From the NCBI RefSeq assembly GCF_036227205.1, contig NZ_CP109442.1, positions 620,001 to 684,000 of the forward strand: DNA of 64,000 bases, given 5' to 3'. A program made the position numbers and the translations under genes. The notes under the pieces are model-generated. The model had not been told where the DNA came from and ran no database searches. It saw nothing but the letters and a program-made list of their open reading frames with translations. The stretch is from Amycolatopsis sp. NBC_01480. GTDB taxonomy: Bacteria; Actinomycetota; Actinomycetes; Mycobacteriales; Pseudonocardiaceae. How positions within the stretch are numbered: position 1 is the first letter of the stretch; each line of letters begins with the position of its first letter. Of the stretch, positions 1 through 8,470 are shown one piece after another.

Positions 1-1
1 G

Positions 2-1657
2 CCCGCCGGGCGCCCGATCACCATGTTCGGCCCGGATTTCCCGTTCGGCTACGACGATTACCTGAACCACCCCGACGGCCTCGGCTCGATCCCGTCCGAG
101 CGGCACGGCACGGAGGTGGCGGTGATCGGCGGCGGGCTTTCCGGCGTCGTCACCGCGTACGAGCTGATGAAACTCGGGCTGCGGCCGGTGGTCTACGAGG
201 TCGACCAGCTCGGCGGCCGGCTGCGCACGCACCATTTCCCCGGTCTGCCCGACGAGGTGGTGGCCGAGATGGGCGCCATGCGGTTCCCGCCCGCGTCCAC
301 CGCGCTGTTCCACTACATCGACAAGGTCGGCCTGGAGACCACGCCGTTCCCGAACCCGCTCGCGCCCGGCACCCCGAGCACGGTCGTGGACCTCAAGGGG
401 CAGAGCCATTACGCACGCACGCCCGACGATCTGCCGGACGTGTTCAGCGCTGTCGCCAAGGCCTGGCAGCGGACCCTCGACGAGCACGCGTCGTTCGCCG
501 AGATGCAGACCGCGATCCGCGACCGCGACGTCAAGACGGTCAAGCGGATCTGGAACGAAATGGTGCCGCGGCTCGACCACCAGACGTTCTACGGGTTCCT
601 GTGCGACTCGCCGGCGTTCGCCTCGTTCCGCCACCGCGAGATCTTCGGCCAGGTCGGCTTCGGCACCGGGGGCTGGGACACCGACTTCCCGAACTCGATC
701 CTGGAGATCCTGCGTGTCGTCTACACCGGCGCGGACGACGAGCACCGCTCCATCGCCGGCGGCAGCAGGCAGCTCCCGCTGCGGCTGTGGGAGCACGTGC
801 CGGAGCAGCTCGCGCACTGGCCCGCGGGCACGAATCTGGCTTCACTGCACGAAAACGGCCGGCCTCGCCCCGGCGTCACCCGGCTGCACCGCACCGCGCC
901 GAACAACATCACGGTGACCGACGCGTCCGGCCACATCCGCACGTTCGGCGCCGCGGTGTTCACCGCGCAGAGTTGGATGCTGCTGTCGAAGATCGAATGC
1001 GACGAGGCGCTGTTCCCGATCGACCACTGGACCGCGATCGAGCGCACGCACTACATGGAGTCCTCGAAGGTGTTCGTGCCGGTGGACCGGCCGTTCTGGC
1101 TGGACCCCGACCCGGCCACCGGGCGCGACACGATGAGCATGACGCTCACCGACCGGATGCCGCGCGGCACCTACCTGCTCGGCGACGACCCGGACGCCCC
1201 CGCGGTGATCTGCCTTTCCTACACCTGGGCCGACGACTCGTCGAAATGGCTGCCGCTGAGCGTGTCCGAACGGGTGGAGGTGATGCTCCAGTCGTTGCGG
1301 GAGATCTATCCGGGCGTGGACGTACGGCGGCACATCGTGGGTGACCCGGTGACCGTTTCCTGGGAGGCGGAACCGCATTTCATGGGCGCGTTCAAGGCGA
1401 ACCTGCCCGGGCACTACCGCTACCAGCACCGGTTGTTCACGCATTTCGTGCAGGACCGCCTCGAAGATCGTTTCCGTGGACTGTTCCTGGCCGGCGACGA
1501 CGTTTCGTGGACCGCCGGCTGGGCCGAGGGCGCGGTGCAGACGGCGCTGAACGCGGTGTGGGGCGTGCTGCGGCACTTCGGCGGCCGGACCCCGCCCGCG
1601 AACCCGGGACCAGGGGATCTGTTCGACGACCTCGCCCCGATCGCGCTGCCCGACTGA
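2..1657 (+). CDS. Flavin monoamine oxidase / aromatic L-amino-acid 2-monooxygenase-like flavoenzyme (5' end probably outside window)
   Basis: FAD-dependent amine or amino-acid oxidase. Counting from the ATG at 23, the dinucleotide-binding motif VIGGGLSG lies at residues 34-41, followed by the GGRLRT flavin motif near 64. A C-terminal flavin segment LFLAGDDVSWTAGWAEGA completes the fold. Length and layout resemble tryptophan/phenylalanine 2-monooxygenases, which turn the amino acid into the acetamide with CO2 loss, although some relatives are plain oxidases. The frame stays open to the left edge and reads PAGRPIT just before that Met, with no visible ribosome site, so the true start is likely upstream. 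The next gene is a TetR regulator 112 bp downstream. A tryptophan 2,3-dioxygenase operon lies 6 kb away, so aromatic amino-acid breakdown is a plausible role. The family is clear but the substrate is not. Confidence 0.8.
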   Translation, partial: PAGRPITMFGPDFPFGYDDYLNHPDGLGSIPSERHGTEVAVIGGGLSGVVTAYELMKLGLRPVVYEVDQLGGRLRTHHFPGLPDEVVAEMGAMRFPPASTALFHYIDKVGLETTPFPNPLAPGTPSTVVDLKGQSHYARTPDDLPDVFSAVAKAWQRTLDEHASFAEMQTAIRDRDVKTVKRIWNEMVPRLDHQTFYGFLCDSPAFASFRHREIFGQVGFGTGGWDTDFPNSILEILRVVYTGADDEHRSIAGGSRQLPLRLWEHVPEQLAHWPAGTNLASLHENGRPRPGVTRLHRTAPNNITVTDASGHIRTFGAAVFTAQSWMLLSKIECDEALFPIDHWTAIERTHYMESSKVFVPVDRPFWLDPDPATGRDTMSMTLTDRMPRGTYLLGDDPDAPAVICLSYTWADDSSKWLPLSVSERVEVMLQSLREIYPGVDVRRHIVGDPVTVSWEAEPHFMGAFKANLPGHYRYQHRLFTHFVQDRLEDRFRGLFLAGDDVSWTAGWAEGAVQTALNAVWGVLRHFGGRTPPANPGPGDLFDDLAPIALPD

Positions 1658-1769
1658 CGCCCGGGTCCCGTCAAGGCGTACCCGGTGGTACCAGCCGATG
1701 GTGTTCCCGGCGGCGACACCCTTCCTGATTAATCTGCCTGACTGAACCGATCATGCGAAAATATGACGT

Positions 1770-2417
1770 ATGAACACCGAGCCGGCGCCGAGATGGCGGA
1801 GACTGGAACCGGACGAGCGCAGGGAGCAGATCTACGAGTGCGCGGCGCGGCTGTTCGGCGAACGGCCGTACTCGGCTGTGTCCACTTCGGACATAGCCGC
1901 GGCGGCCGGGGTGGCCAGGGGGCTGATCAACCACTACTTCGGCACGAAACGCGAGCTGTACCTGGAAATCGTGCGGCGCGCGCTCACCGTGCCGCGGCTG
2001 GCGGTGGAGATCCTGCCCGAGGGCCCGCTCGAGGTGCGCGCCGAAGCGGCCATCGACTGGTTCCTCGACATGGTGCGGGCACAGGAGAAAACCTGGCTCG
2101 CGGCGATCGCCCCCGAGGGCATCGGCCGTGACCCCGAGGTGGACGGCCTGCTCGAGGAGGCCGACCGCGTGTCGGCCGACCGCGTGCTCGAAGCGGTGGG
2201 CCTCTCGCGTGAGAGCGCGAACGGCGAGCAACTGAACGCCGCGGTGCGCGCGTTCGGCGGCATGGTGAAGGCGGCCGGGCGCGAGTGGCTGGTGCGCGGC
2301 TCGCTGGACCGGGCGCAGGTGCACACGCTGCTGAGCAAATCGCTCGTCACGCTCGTGGGGCAGGTCTTCCCGCTGATCCAGAACCCGCCCCGCCCGGCCG
2401 AACGCGCCGGGGAGTGA
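1770..2417 (+). CDS. TetR family transcriptional regulator
   Basis: A 215-residue one-component repressor. An N-terminal helix-turn-helix of TetR type spans about residues 17-62 (YECAARLFGERPYSAVSTSD, then IAAAAGVARGLINHYFGTKR). The C-terminal ligand domain is unassigned. The ATG at 1770 gives the usual short basic leader before the HTH. The gene follows the flavin oxidase in the same direction with a 112-bp gap holding AT-richer sequence (1725-1769), so it probably has its own promoter and may control itself or the oxidase. Its 3' end faces another TetR gene, with a strong hairpin between. The ligand is unknown. Confidence 0.88.
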   Translation: MNTEPAPRWRRLEPDERREQIYECAARLFGERPYSAVSTSDIAAAAGVARGLINHYFGTKRELYLEIVRRALTVPRLAVEILPEGPLEVRAEAAIDWFLDMVRAQEKTWLAAIAPEGIGRDPEVDGLLEEADRVSADRVLEAVGLSRESANGEQLNAAVRAFGGMVKAAGREWLVRGSLDRAQVHTLLSKSLVTLVGQVFPLIQNPPRPAERAGE

Positions 2418-2420
2418 CAG

Positions 2421-2460
2421 AACCCCTGGCACCACGAGGGGGAGGAGGGTGCCAGGGGTT
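2421..2460. terminator. Bidirectional terminator between convergent TetR genes
   Basis: A perfect 13-bp stem: AACCCCTGGCACC at 2421-2433 pairs with GGTGCCAGGGGTT at 2448-2460, with a 14-nt loop. It begins 3 bp after the stop of the upstream plus-strand TetR gene and lies about 70 bp beyond the stop of the minus-strand TetR gene, so it can serve both. Confidence 0.75.
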
Positions 2461-2531
2461 CCGGCCGGCGGCCAGGGCCCCCGGTATCCGCCACGCTACG
2501 CCGTCCGGGGCACAGTTCGGTGCCGGTTCGG

Positions 2532-3338
2532 CTATTCCGGACCGGTGAATTTCACCGAATCCGCAGCAAGGCCCTCGCCGGACTGCGTGGTCTGGAGATC
2601 GATGGCCGGGAGTTCGGCCGGCTCGGCCTTCAGCACCCGCAGGCGCTCGGCCAGCCCGTCGAGGCAGCGGTGCACCGCGTAGTCGTACAGCCGGTCGTAG
2701 TAGTCCGCGGTGAGGCGGGGGTTGCCGGCCAGGTCGTGCATCGCGCGGCCGTGCGTGGCCAGTCCGGGCAGGTCCGCGCGGTCGCGGTAGGTGGCGTACT
2801 CCTCGGTGTTGTCCAGGCGCAGCGCGAGGGCGCCGTCGCGGTCGTCCTCCATCGCGACGAACTGGCAGGCGGTGGCGATCAGCAGGTTGAACGCCAGCAC
2901 GCTCTCCGCCGCGAAGCCCGCGTCCAGCAGCATGCGCATGCCGAGGTCGAGGGGGCGCTTGGCGGCGGCCACCGACGGGCCGAAGATCACCATCCGCCGG
3001 GCGGTGCCGGGATAACGGCGCAGCACCACGCGGAGTTCGACCAGCAGCTCGCCGAACCACTCCGGCCAGTCCCGGTCCTCCGGGGGCAGCCGCAGGTAGC
3101 CGACAACCCGGTCGAGCACCGCGGCCACGACCGAATCGCGGTCGCCGACGTGGTGGTAGACCACCGCGGGGTAGGCGTCCACGGCTGCGGCGAGCTGCCG
3201 CAGCGTCCAGTTGTCCAGACCGAGCTCGGCGGTGAGCGCGAGGGCCGCGTCCACGACCTTCTCCGCGGTGACGGCCGGCAGTCCCGCGGCCGCACGGGAC
3301 CGCGGGCGGCTCCCGGCTCGCGGGGACGAAGACGGCAT
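2532..3338 (-). CDS. TetR family transcriptional regulator
   Basis: A 268-residue TetR-type repressor. The DNA-binding domain lies at about residues 24-75 (VVDAALALTAELGLDNWTLR, then QLAAAVDAYPAVVYHHVGDR). A long C-terminal effector domain of about 190 residues follows. The N-terminus is a short basic Ser/Arg/Pro tail; the ATG at 3338 is used because no later start precedes the HTH. It is divergent from the alpha/beta hydrolase gene across a 67-bp gap, the usual arrangement for a local repressor, so that hydrolase is the best candidate target. The ligand is unknown. Confidence 0.87.
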   Translation of the reverse strand: MPSSSPRAGSRPRSRAAAGLPAVTAEKVVDAALALTAELGLDNWTLRQLAAAVDAYPAVVYHHVGDRDSVVAAVLDRVVGYLRLPPEDRDWPEWFGELLVELRVVLRRYPGTARRMVIFGPSVAAAKRPLDLGMRMLLDAGFAAESVLAFNLLIATACQFVAMEDDRDGALALRLDNTEEYATYRDRADLPGLATHGRAMHDLAGNPRLTADYYDRLYDYAVHRCLDGLAERLRVLKAEPAELPAIDLQTTQSGEGLAADSVKFTGPE

Positions 3339-3405
3339 GCGGGGTACCGTAGCCGGATCAGCGAGCCCGGTGCCAGGCCTCGTGCCGGTGGGGCACTATC
3401 GGGGT

Positions 3406-4272
3406 ATGCCACGCGCACGGGCCAACGGCCTCGAACTCGAATACGACACGTTCGGCGACCCGGCGAACCCGCCGCTGGTCCTGGTCATGGGCCTCGGCGC
3501 CCAGATGATCACCTGGGAGACCGGGTTCTGCGAACTCCTGGCCGGCCACGGCTTCCACGTGGTCCGCTTCGACAACCGCGACATCGGCCTGTCCAGTTAC
3601 CTCGACGAGCTGGGCGTCCCGGACGTGCCCGCGGTCATGTCCGGGCAGGCGCCCGCGCCGTACCTGCTGGCCGATCTGGCCGACGACACCGTCGGGCTGT
3701 TCGACGCGCTGGGCTTCGCGAAAGCCCACGTGGTCGGCGCTTCGATGGGCGGGATGATCGTGCAGCAGCTCGCGATCGACCACCCCGATCGGCTGCTGAG
3801 CGTCACTTCGATCATGTCGACCACCGGCGACCCTTCGGTGGGCCAGGCGTCGCCGGCCGCGCTCGCCACGCTGACGCGCAAGCCCGCCGCGTCGCGGGAA
3901 GAGTCGATCGAACAGAGCATCGCCGCGTACCGCACGACCGGCTCCCCCGGTTACCCGGCGACCGACGAGTACCTGCGCGAGAAGGCCGCCCGCGGCTACG
4001 ACCGCGCACTGCACCCGGAGGGCACTTTCCGCCAGGTCGCGGCGGTCATCGCCTCCGGCGACCGGACCGAAGGGCTGCGCGACGTGCGGCTCCCGTTCAC
4101 CGTCCTGCACGGCGAGGCCGACCCGCTGGTGAACGTCAGCGGCGGCAAGGCCACCGCGGCCGCGGTCCCGGACAGCGAGCTGGTCCTGCTGCCCGGCATG
4201 GGCCACGACCTGCCGGAGCCGCTGTGGGCGGAGATCGTCGCGGCGATCGTGCGGACGGCCGCGCGCGCCTGA
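3406..4272 (+). CDS. Alpha/beta fold hydrolase
   Basis: A 288-residue serine hydrolase, probably cytoplasmic (no signal peptide). The nucleophile elbow GASMGG puts the catalytic Ser at residue 113. An acid-bearing strand LHGEADPLV and a C-terminal MGHDLPEPLW supply the Asp and His. The RFDNRDIGLSS segment is typical of the esterase/epoxide-hydrolase-like branch that also includes anthracycline methylesterases. The ATG at 3406 (MPRARANGLELEYD) is preferred over earlier in-frame starts because the family fold begins here and upstream sequence overlaps the divergent TetR gene. Likely regulated by that TetR protein. The substrate cannot be told from sequence. Confidence 0.85.
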   Translation: MPRARANGLELEYDTFGDPANPPLVLVMGLGAQMITWETGFCELLAGHGFHVVRFDNRDIGLSSYLDELGVPDVPAVMSGQAPAPYLLADLADDTVGLFDALGFAKAHVVGASMGGMIVQQLAIDHPDRLLSVTSIMSTTGDPSVGQASPAALATLTRKPAASREESIEQSIAAYRTTGSPGYPATDEYLREKAARGYDRALHPEGTFRQVAAVIASGDRTEGLRDVRLPFTVLHGEADPLVNVSGGKATAAAVPDSELVLLPGMGHDLPEPLWAEIVAAIVRTAARA

Positions 4273-4276
4273 GCCC

Positions 4277-4321
4277 CCAGAAGCCGAGGTTCCAGAAGCC
4301 GAGGTTCCAGAAGCCGGGGGT
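4277..4321 (+). repeat. 15-bp tandem repeat, three units
   Basis: Units CCAGAAGCCGAGGTT at 4277-4291 and 4292-4306 are identical. The third, 4307-4321, starts CCAGAAGCCG and then drifts. A short direct repeat TCAAGAAG follows (4321-4340). The block starts 4 bp after the hydrolase stop codon. It is too short and spacer-free for CRISPR. Confidence 0.7.
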
Positions 4322-4407
4322 CAAGAAGACGTCAAGAAGGCGACGGCGGGCGTACGGAAAACGTCCGCTGTCGCTGCTGTCCCGGCCGCGGGCGTTGCAC
4401 TGAAGGC

Positions 4408-4839
4408 ATGCGCACCACCACGGACGGAAGGCTCCCGGGCGGGCTCGGCTTCCCGCTCGGCGGAGTGGCTGTAGTCGTCGCCGCCATCGCCGCGGACATC
4501 GCGGGCGCTACCGCGCATCCGGTGTACGCGCTGGTGGCGCTGGTACTTGTGGCGCTCGGCGCCGCGGCGGTCACGACACCGGCGGCGGCCGCGGGCGTCG
4601 CACTGGTCGCGTGGGCCGTCGACTCCGGTTTTGTGCTCGGCCGAGCAGGCCAGCTGGTGTTCGACGGCGCGAGCGGGCGAGTCGCCCTCGCGCTCGGCGC
4701 GGCGACGCTGGTGGGCCTCGCCGCCTCGGCGATCGTCCGCGCCGCCCGCCGGCGTGTCGTGATCCCGCGGGTCGCGGTCATCCCCGCGCCGCGGGTTGGT
4801 GAACCCCAGCGTGGGGCCGATCGGGTCGCCCCCGCGTGA
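4408..4839 (+). CDS. Small hydrophobic membrane protein of unknown function
   Basis: A 143-residue protein that is mostly Ala/Val/Leu. I see three or four probable membrane segments: about residues 14-34, 38-68 (possibly two helices), and 92-112. A basic tail with RAARRRVVIPR follows, which predicts a cytoplasmic C-terminus. I recognise no catalytic motif. The region from 4322 to 4407 upstream shows no clear ribosome site, so the start is uncertain. Codon use (G/C in third positions) fits a real gene. It is followed by a DUF5302-like gene in the same direction. Function unknown. Confidence 0.6.
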   Translation: MRTTTDGRLPGGLGFPLGGVAVVVAAIAADIAGATAHPVYALVALVLVALGAAAVTTPAAAAGVALVAWAVDSGFVLGRAGQLVFDGASGRVALALGAATLVGLAASAIVRAARRRVVIPRVAVIPAPRVGEPQRGADRVAPA

Positions 4840-4842
4840 CGA

Positions 4843-4858
4843 GAGTCGTAATCGACTC
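4843..4858. promoter_or_regulatory. Inverted repeat between small genes
   Basis: GAGTCG, spacer TAAT, CGACTC: 6-bp arms, 3 bp after the membrane-protein stop codon and 62 bp before the next start. It could be an operator for the downstream DUF5302-like gene or a weak terminator. No further evidence. Confidence 0.3.
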
Positions 4859-4920
4859 GCCAAGGCACCGTGGGAGTGCCAGGCTGAGGCGGTCACACGT
4901 CGTCATTTCCGGAGGTAAGC

Positions 4921-5106
4921 ATGAGTGAACCGAACCCGTCGCCCAGCGGCGAGGAGGACGACGTCAAACGCAAGTTCCGCGAAGCGCTCGAGCGCAAGCA
5001 GGCCGGTGCCCGCAGCGGCGCCGCGCACGAGAGCGCCGGCGGCAAGAACCAGCACGCCCACGGCCCCGCCGCGAACAAGCGCACGTTCCGCCGTAAGAGC
5101 GGCTGA
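4921..5106 (+). CDS. DUF5302-like small basic/acidic protein
   Basis: A 61-residue hydrophilic protein that I recognise as the actinobacterial DUF5302 type. It has an acidic N-terminus (SGEEDDVKRKFREALERKQ), a Gly/Ala/His-rich middle, and a basic tail ending TFRRKSG. The N-terminal half should form a charged helix and the rest looks disordered. A good ribosome site, GGAGG, precedes the ATG at 4921. It is monocistronic: a strong hairpin follows 19 bp after the stop. The role of the family is unknown. Confidence 0.75.
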   Translation: MSEPNPSPSGEEDDVKRKFREALERKQAGARSGAAHESAGGKNQHAHGPAANKRTFRRKSG

Positions 5107-5125
5107 CCGCAGGCTGTTCCCGACC

Positions 5126-5156
5126 GAAGCCCCCTCGCCTCGTGCGAGGGGGCTTC
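5126..5156 (+). terminator. Intrinsic-type terminator hairpin
   Basis: A perfect 13-bp stem, GAAGCCCCCTCGC (5126-5138) with GCGAGGGGGCTTC (5144-5156), loop CTCGT. It lies 19 bp after the DUF5302-like stop codon. No T-run, as is common in actinobacteria. Confidence 0.8.
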
Positions 5157-5175
5157 CGTCGTTCAGGCCCAAGGT

Positions 5176-5226
5176 CCGTCAAGGCCTCCTTACCCGCGTC
5201 GGACGCGGGCAAGGAGGCCTTGACGG
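5176..5226. repeat. 51-bp near-perfect palindrome in a convergent gap
   Basis: Two 25-nt arms (5176-5200 and 5202-5226) separated by a single base, with one mismatch. The outer part reads CCGTCAAGGCCTCCTT and its complement. It sits between the DUF5302-like gene and the 3' end of vdh (stop at 5239), so it can end the vdh transcript. It also looks like a member of a dispersed intergenic repeat family (inference). Confidence 0.7.
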
Positions 5227-5238
5227 TGTTGGCCCAGG

Positions 5239-6312
5239 TCAGACCGTGAGGATCGAGCGCAGCCGGCCGACGTCGGCCATGCGGCGCTCAGCCAGACGGT
5301 CGGCAGCGGCGGCGGGCGGGACCCCGTCGGCCTTCGCGAGCGCGTACACGGCCTTCGTGGTGTCGAAGATGGCCGTGGTTTTGCGTTGCGCACGGGCGAA
5401 ATCGAAGCCGTGCCGCTCGTCGTCCACCTGGATCACGCCGCCGGCGTTGACCAGGTAGTCGGGCGCGAACAGGATGCCGCGGTCGGCCAGCAGCTTGTCC
5501 ACGCCCGGGTGCGCCTGCTGGTTGTTCGCCGCGCCGCAGACGATCTTGGCCCGCAGCGCCGCGACCGTCTCGTCGGTCAGCACGCCGCCCAGCGCGCACG
5601 GCGCGAACACGTCCAGTTCGGACCGGATCAGAGTGTCCACATCGGACACAACCTCGACGCCCGGGTAGGCCGCGCGCGTGCGCTCGAGGGCCGGCGCGGA
5701 GACGTCGGTGATCACGACCTGCGCGCCGGCCTCCACCAGGTGGCCGGCCAGGATGTGCCCGACCTTGCCGACGCCGGCGACCCCGACCCGGCGGCCGGAC
5801 AGCTCCGGCACACCCCAGGTGTGGTCGGCCGAAGCGCGCATGCCCTGGTACACGCCGTACGCGGTGAGCACGGACGAGTCGCCGGCGCCGCCGTCCTCCG
5901 GCGAGCGGCCGGTGACGAAGCTGGTCTCGCGGGCCACGACGTCCATGTCCTGGACGTACGTGCCCACGTCGCAGGCCGTGATGTAGCGGCCGCCGAGCGA
6001 CTGCACGAACCGGCCGTACGCGCGCAGCAGCGCTTCGGACTTGATGGTGGCCGGGTCGCCGAGGATCACGGCCTTGCCGCCGCCGAGGTCGAGCCCGGCC
6101 AGCGCGTTCTTGTACGCCATGCCCTTGGACAGCGCGAGCACATCGTCGAGCGCCGCGTCTTCGGAGGCGTAGGGGTAAAAGCGGGTGCCACCGAGCGCGG
6201 GCCCCAGCGCGGTGGAATAGATGCCGATGATGGCCTTCAGGCCACTGGCCTCGTCGTGGCAGTACACGACCTGTTCATGGCCGCTGTGCCGGCCGAACAC
6301 TCCGTCGGTCAC
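5239..6312 (-). CDS. vdh: Valine (branched-chain amino acid) dehydrogenase
   Basis: A 357-residue Glu/Leu/Phe/Val dehydrogenase. It oxidatively deaminates valine and other branched-chain amino acids to 2-oxo acids with NAD+, starting their breakdown and supplying acyl-CoA precursors. The N-terminal domain holds the substrate motif [12 protein letters not shown], Lys68 in [10 protein letters not shown] and the catalytic glycine-rich GGGKAVI with Lys80. The Rossmann motif GVAGVGKVG lies near residue 187, and GAANNQ later. Sequence and length match Streptomyces Vdh closely from memory. ATG at 6312. It is monocistronic; the gap to the kynureninase-like gene (6313-6481, 169 bp) holds its promoter region. 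Confidence 0.92.
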   Translation of the reverse strand: MTDGVFGRHSGHEQVVYCHDEASGLKAIIGIYSTALGPALGGTRFYPYASEDAALDDVLALSKGMAYKNALAGLDLGGGKAVILGDPATIKSEALLRAYGRFVQSLGGRYITACDVGTYVQDMDVVARETSFVTGRSPEDGGAGDSSVLTAYGVYQGMRASADHTWGVPELSGRRVGVAGVGKVGHILAGHLVEAGAQVVITDVSAPALERTRAAYPGVEVVSDVDTLIRSELDVFAPCALGGVLTDETVAALRAKIVCGAANNQQAHPGVDKLLADRGILFAPDYLVNAGGVIQVDDERHGFDFARAQRKTTAIFDTTKAVYALAKADGVPPAAAADRLAERRMADVGRLRSILTV

Positions 6313-6481
6313 GGTGGTGACTCCTTTGTCTACCGGCGCGCGGTTCGTGGCCGCACGCAGTGTGAGGGTGGCTTGCGCGCTCTGCCCGGGCGAAGGTCGT
6401 CCGCCCGGGCATCGCGCACACCGCCAACCTAGATCCCCGCGCGAGGCGGGACCACCGGAGGTCGTCGGTATCCGGTGGTGA

Positions 6482-7675
6482 CTAGCCGGTGACGACCTTG
6501 CCGAGCGTGCCCATCGCCGTCTCCAGCTGGGTGTCCGAAAGGTACGGCGCGGGGCCGAACCTCAGGTGCTCGCCGCGGCTGTCGGTGCGGACGCCGTGTT
6601 CGGCCAGCGCCGCGCGCAGCCGTCCGGCCTCCGGGCTGCGCAGGGAGAGGAACCCACCGAGCCGGTCCAGCGGCGTCTCGCGGTCGCGGGAGACGACGTC
6701 CGCGGGCAGGCCGAGGTCGTCGAAGCACTCCGCGAGCAGCCCGACCTGGTGCCGCGAAACCTCGCGCAGGAACTCCGGGTCCAGCCCGTGCTCGGCGAAG
6801 AACCGCATCACCCGCACACCGCGGTAGTGGCTGGACGGGTCGTAGGTGGCGCCCGCGAACCGGTTGCCGCCCGTGGCGTACGCGACCTCGCCGGGCCGGC
6901 GCGTCTCGGCGAGCGTGCCGAATTCCGCGTACCAGCCGGTCACCACCGGCCGCAGCTCCTGCGCGTGCGCGGGCAGCCGCAGGAAGCAGTTGCCCTCGCC
7001 GAGCTGGAGGTACTTGTAGCCGCCGCCGAGCACCCAGGCGTTGGTCAGGCCCAGGTCGTGCAGCGAGAACGGGACCACGCCGAGTGCGTGGTAGGCGTCC
7101 ACGACCAGCTCCACCGACCCGCCGAGGCAGGCGTCCGCGAGGTGCGCGAGCCCGGGCACCAGCCGTCCGGTCTCGAACAGCACGGCCGAGACGAAGACCG
7201 CCGCGGTGTTCTCGTCCACCTCCGCCGCGATCCGTTCGGCGAGCGTCGGCACCGGCTCCACCGGGACCCGGACCACCTCGACACCCTCCTCTTCGAGCCG
7301 CGAAAGCTGACGGCGCAGGGTGTGGAACTCGCCGTCGGTGGTCACCAGCCGCGGCCGCTTCGGCAGCTCGATCGCCGACAGGAAGCGGACGACGAGCTCG
7401 TGCGTGCTCGCGCCGAGCGCGTACTCGCCGTGCGGGTCGGCGAGCAGCGCGCGGAACCCGCCACGCAGCTGGTCGGCCTTCGCGAACGCGCGGTCCCACT
7501 TCTCGTCGACGTCGCGGGCCGCGTCGGCGAAGGCCTCCAGCAAGCCCTCCTCGGCGACGTCCGGCCAGGCCTGGTGCGAATGCGCGGACAGCAGCAGCCG
7601 GTCGGCCACGCCGAAGCGCGAGTAGTGCGGCGCGAGCGCGTTCGGGGTGGCGCGCAAAGCGTCTAGCGAGGTCAC
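6482..7675 (-). CDS. Kynureninase-like PLP-dependent enzyme (class V aminotransferase fold)
   Basis: A 397-residue PLP enzyme. It probably cleaves kynurenine to anthranilate and alanine, given its partner gene. Visible features are the pyridine-N aspartate in VVDAYHALG (about Asp193) and the Schiff-base lysine in [13 protein letters not shown] (about Lys221), as in kynureninases. The start is the GTG at 7675, which overlaps the stop of the dioxygenase gene as GTGA. A longer reading from 7816 would overlap that gene for no reason. Third gene of the PaaX - dioxygenase - kynureninase operon, and translationally coupled. A formamidase (the middle step) is not in this window. The family assignment is good; kynureninase activity is inferred from context. 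Confidence 0.8.
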   Translation of the reverse strand: MTSLDALRATPNALAPHYSRFGVADRLLLSAHSHQAWPDVAEEGLLEAFADAARDVDEKWDRAFAKADQLRGGFRALLADPHGEYALGASTHELVVRFLSAIELPKRPRLVTTDGEFHTLRRQLSRLEEEGVEVVRVPVEPVPTLAERIAAEVDENTAAVFVSAVLFETGRLVPGLAHLADACLGGSVELVVDAYHALGVVPFSLHDLGLTNAWVLGGGYKYLQLGEGNCFLRLPAHAQELRPVVTGWYAEFGTLAETRRPGEVAYATGGNRFAGATYDPSSHYRGVRVMRFFAEHGLDPEFLREVSRHQVGLLAECFDDLGLPADVVSRDRETPLDRLGGFLSLRSPEAGRLRAALAEHGVRTDSRGEHLRFGPAPYLSDTQLETAMGTLGKVVTG

Positions 7676-8463
7676 AGTTGGCTCCGTACTGCCCAAAGGT
7701 CGGGGAACATCGGCTGGAAGAGGGTGGTGCGCAGGTAGGTCGCGCCGGACGATCCTCCCGTCCCGGTCTTGTCGCCGATGGTCCGTTCGACCATCTTCAC
7801 GTGCCGGTACCGCCACTCCTGCATCCCTTCGTCAAGGTCGACGAGACACTCCGCGACCACTGATGGGCCGCCGTCGTCCTGGTAGACCTTCAGCAGTACC
7901 GCCTGCAGTTCGGAAGAGGGTTCCACCGGGCGAGTGACGTCTCGATCACAGCTGACGTCGTAACCACGGGCCGACAAATATTTGAGGAACGAATCGAACA
8001 CCGAATCGCGCCCCATCGCGGCCGCGATTCGCTCGCGTTGCCCGCCGCCTTCGGGGTAGTGCGCGAACACCCGCTCGTCGCGCCGGCCGAGCATCGCCTC
8101 CAATTCGCGGAACTGCGCCGACTGGAAACCGCTGGACGCGTCGAGCCGGGCCCGGAAGCTGGTGAACTGGCTGGGGGTCATGGTCTCCAGCACGTCGATC
8201 TGCGCGACCACCACCTTCAGCACGGTCAGGATCCGCCGCAGGGTGCGGATCGAGTGCGCCGTCCGGCCGGCGGCCAGGCTCTCCTGCAGGAACTCGGCCT
8301 CGTGCAGGATCTGCTTGAACCACAGCTCGTAGACCTGGTGGATCACGATGAACAACAGCTCGTCGTGCTCGTCCGAACGCGGCCGCTGGGCTTCCAGCAG
8401 CTCGTCGAGCGCGAGGTACGAGGTGTAGCTCAGCGCGGCCTCGGTGTCGGCGGTTCCGGTCAT
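7672..8463 (-). CDS. kynA: Tryptophan 2,3-dioxygenase
   Basis: A 263-residue haem enzyme opening the indole ring of L-tryptophan with O2 to give N-formylkynurenine. The family signature HDELLFIVIHQVYELWFKQ sits near residues 28-46, followed by the all-helical core (RTLRRILTVLKVVVAQIDVL and TPSQFTSFR). The length fits the bacterial family. The ATG at 8463 is chosen over one at 8499 because a strong GAGGTGAGGA ribosome site lies just before it and the PaaX gene ends at 8471. The middle gene of a three-gene operon; its stop overlaps the kynureninase-like start. Confidence 0.93.
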   Translation of the reverse strand: MTGTADTEAALSYTSYLALDELLEAQRPRSDEHDELLFIVIHQVYELWFKQILHEAEFLQESLAAGRTAHSIRTLRRILTVLKVVVAQIDVLETMTPSQFTSFRARLDASSGFQSAQFRELEAMLGRRDERVFAHYPEGGGQRERIAAAMGRDSVFDSFLKYLSARGYDVSCDRDVTRPVEPSSELQAVLLKVYQDDGGPSVVAECLVDLDEGMQEWRYRHVKMVERTIGDKTGTGGSSGATYLRTTLFQPMFPDLWAVRSQL

Positions 8464-8470
8464 GGTGTCC

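Noticed and set aside
4277..4340. Possible CRISPR array
   Set aside because: Units are 15 bp, directly abutting, without spacers, and no cas genes are present.
7676..7816. Upstream start for the kynureninase-like gene
   Set aside because: It would overlap the dioxygenase gene by over 140 bp; the GTGA junction at 7675 is the typical coupled start.
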